In this document: one piece after another, positions 62,918 through 64,000 of the stretch
Numbering within the stretch: position 1 is the first letter of the stretch
How the letters are laid out: each line of letters opens with the position of its first letter
Assembly (NCBI GenBank): GCA_012840975.1
Contig: DUVP01000010.1
Span: 40,853 to 104,852, forward strand
Source of the DNA: Mogibacterium sp.
GTDB lineage: Bacteria; Bacillota; Clostridia; Peptostreptococcales; Anaerovoracaceae
DNA length: 64,000 bases
Direction of reading: 5' to 3'
Program-made: the position numbers and the translations under genes
The notes under the pieces: generated by a model
What the model was told of the DNA's origin: nothing
Database searches by the model: none
Seen by the model: only the letters and a program-made list of their open reading frames with translations

Positions 62918-64000
62918 ATGGAACTCAGACTTGGTATTGATGTTGGATCAACGACTGTTAAGCTCATTATCGTAGATTCGGAAAATAATATCATTTTCTC
63001 TAAATATGAGAGGCATATGTCCAGCGTGTTTGAAAAAGTCGGAGAAATGCTTGAAGATTTACATAGACAAAAAGGAGACTTGAGCCTTAGAGCGGTCATT
63101 ACAGGTTCAGGCGGCATGTCTCTTGCAAATTTATTTGGAATTAAATTTGAACAGGAGGTTATCGCATGCAGTCATGCTGTTACCGAATTAATCCCGGAAA
63201 CCGACGTAGCAATAGAAATCGGTGGAGAGGATGCAAAGATAACTTTCTATGGCTCTTCTATTGAACAGAGAATGAACGGTACATGTGCAGGAGGTACAGG
63301 AGCTTTTATTGATCAAATGGCAGTTCTGCTTAATACAGATCCACAGGGTCTTAATGAGGAGGCAAAAGACTATCGTATAATATATCCAATCGCCTCCAGA
63401 TGCGGTGTTTTTGCCAAAACAGACATTCAACCTCTGATTAATGACGGTGCAAAAACTCCTGATATAGCCGCATCAATATTCCAGGCAGTTGTAAATCAGA
63501 TTATATCCGGCCTTGCGTGCGGACATCCTATTAAAGGCAATATTGCATTTCTTGGAGGCCCACTTGAATACTTGTCAGAACTGAGAAAAAGATTTATTGA
63601 AACTTTAGATATTGCACCTGAAAATATTATTTTCCCTGAAAATGCAAAATATTTTGTTGCAATCGGTGCAGCATATCATGCCGAAAATCAGCCTGCAATA
63701 CGTCTCTCTACACTGATAAACAAATTAAAAACGGCTAATCCGGATGATGTCGCTGATACACAATTTCTGCCGCCTCTATTTGAAAACGAAGATGAATATT
63801 TTGAGTTTAAACAAAGGCATGATAAGGCGAAGATAGCAAGAGGTGATATTAATCAGGTGAAAGGACCTGTTTTTCTAGGAATAGATGCGGGATCAACGAC
63901 TACAAAAGCAGTTCTCATAAATGCAGAAAAAGAATTGATTTATGAAAGATATCAAAGTAATGAGGCAGATCCTATTAATGTCGTGAAATCGATTCTTGAT
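62918..64000 (+). CDS. 2-hydroxyacyl-CoA dehydratase activase, large two-module form (cut by window end)
   Basis: Open from ATG 62918 (AAGGAGAAGG upstream) through 361 codons to the window edge, with no stop. The first BadF/BcrA-type ATPase module has GIDVGSTTVK (6-15), the [4Fe-4S] cysteines Cys123 in NGTCAGGTG and Cys162 in SRCGVFAKTD, and GGEDAK near 102. A second module starts near 318 with GIDAGSTTTK (321-330). This matches the ~1400-residue proteins that fuse two activase modules to dehydratase-like domains. Simple activases use ATP to push an electron into 2-hydroxyacyl-CoA dehydratase in amino acid fermentation; the role of the giant form is unclear. Confidence 0.85.
   Translation, partial: MELRLGIDVGSTTVKLIIVDSENNIIFSKYERHMSSVFEKVGEMLEDLHRQKGDLSLRAVITGSGGMSLANLFGIKFEQEVIACSHAVTELIPETDVAIEIGGEDAKITFYGSSIEQRMNGTCAGGTGAFIDQMAVLLNTDPQGLNEEAKDYRIIYPIASRCGVFAKTDIQPLINDGAKTPDIAASIFQAVVNQIISGLACGHPIKGNIAFLGGPLEYLSELRKRFIETLDIAPENIIFPENAKYFVAIGAAYHAENQPAIRLSTLINKLKTANPDDVADTQFLPPLFENEDEYFEFKQRHDKAKIARGDINQVKGPVFLGIDAGSTTTKAVLINAEKELIYERYQSNEADPINVVKSILD

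Noticed and set aside
1..64000. CRISPR arrays, insertion sequences, phage genes, tRNA genes
   Set aside because: No regularly spaced direct repeats, transposase or integrase motifs, or tRNA cloverleaf sequences were recognised on reading through.

Overview
The window is a gene-dense, AT-rich stretch of a bacterial chromosome. The gene set and order (rimP-nusA-ylxR-infB-rbfA-nrnA-truB-ribF, rpsO-pnp, plsX-rnc-smc-ftsY, dgt-dnaG-rpoD-trmK), the strong purine-rich ribosome binding sites, the extended -10 promoters and the class A RNase P RNA point to a Firmicute of the class Clostridia. The 2-hydroxyacyl-CoA dehydratase activase at the right edge, the ECF transporter and a type-2 isoleucyl-tRNA synthetase suggest an anaerobic, amino-acid-fermenting lineage. 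A Peptostreptococcales/Anaerovoracaceae-like host is a guess, not a demonstration.

Layout. 1-6.6 kb: end of an unknown helical-repeat protein, then a five-gene transport operon (two heterodimeric ABC exporter halves, an ECF substrate-binding subunit, a T subunit and a fused double ATPase), behind a promoter with two dyads that could be metal-repressor sites. 6.7-9.9 kb: two unrelated alpha/beta hydrolases around an XRE-type regulator; this is the most accessory-looking part, with a 305-base spacer full of small repeats. 10-13 kb: a three-gene metabolic cassette (divergent IlvD/Edd dehydratase, 4-oxalocrotonate-tautomerase-like protein, ornithine cyclodeaminase/mu-crystallin-like reductase) that I cannot map to a known pathway. 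13-21 kb: translation/ribosome-maturation operon. 21-25 kb: rpsO, pnp, a DUF2207-type membrane protein and a small membrane protein on the other strand. 25-42 kb: ileS, rlmN, plsX, rnc, smc, ftsY, der, a PlsY-GpsA fusion, miaB, cls and a site-2-type protease. 42-49 kb: a GntR regulator, nth, the glycolytic cluster gap-pgk-tpiA, secG and a membrane pyrophosphatase homologue that appears to have lost its active site. 49-57 kb: pheST, a DUF975 membrane protein, then a leftward operon pepF-nadK-rluD-like. 57-64 kb: an orphan acidic protein, dgt, dnaG, rpoD, trmK, rnpB and the start of a very large activase.

How it fits together. Most of the window is core informational and envelope machinery. Phospholipid synthesis is represented by plsX, the PlsY-GpsA fusion (which makes glycerol 3-phosphate and acylates it in one polypeptide) and cls. 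The glycolytic trio shares a strand with secG and the pyrophosphatase-like protein, but a strong consensus promoter sits just before secG.

The best candidates for something undescribed are: the pyrophosphatase-fold protein without catalytic acidic residues (47325-49130), the dehydratase/tautomerase/cyclodeaminase cassette with altered active-site residues (9989-13008), the PlsY-GpsA fusion (36862-38730), and a GAPDH whose NAD-specificity positions are both changed (43871-44884). No CRISPR array, insertion sequence, prophage gene or tRNA gene was recognised.
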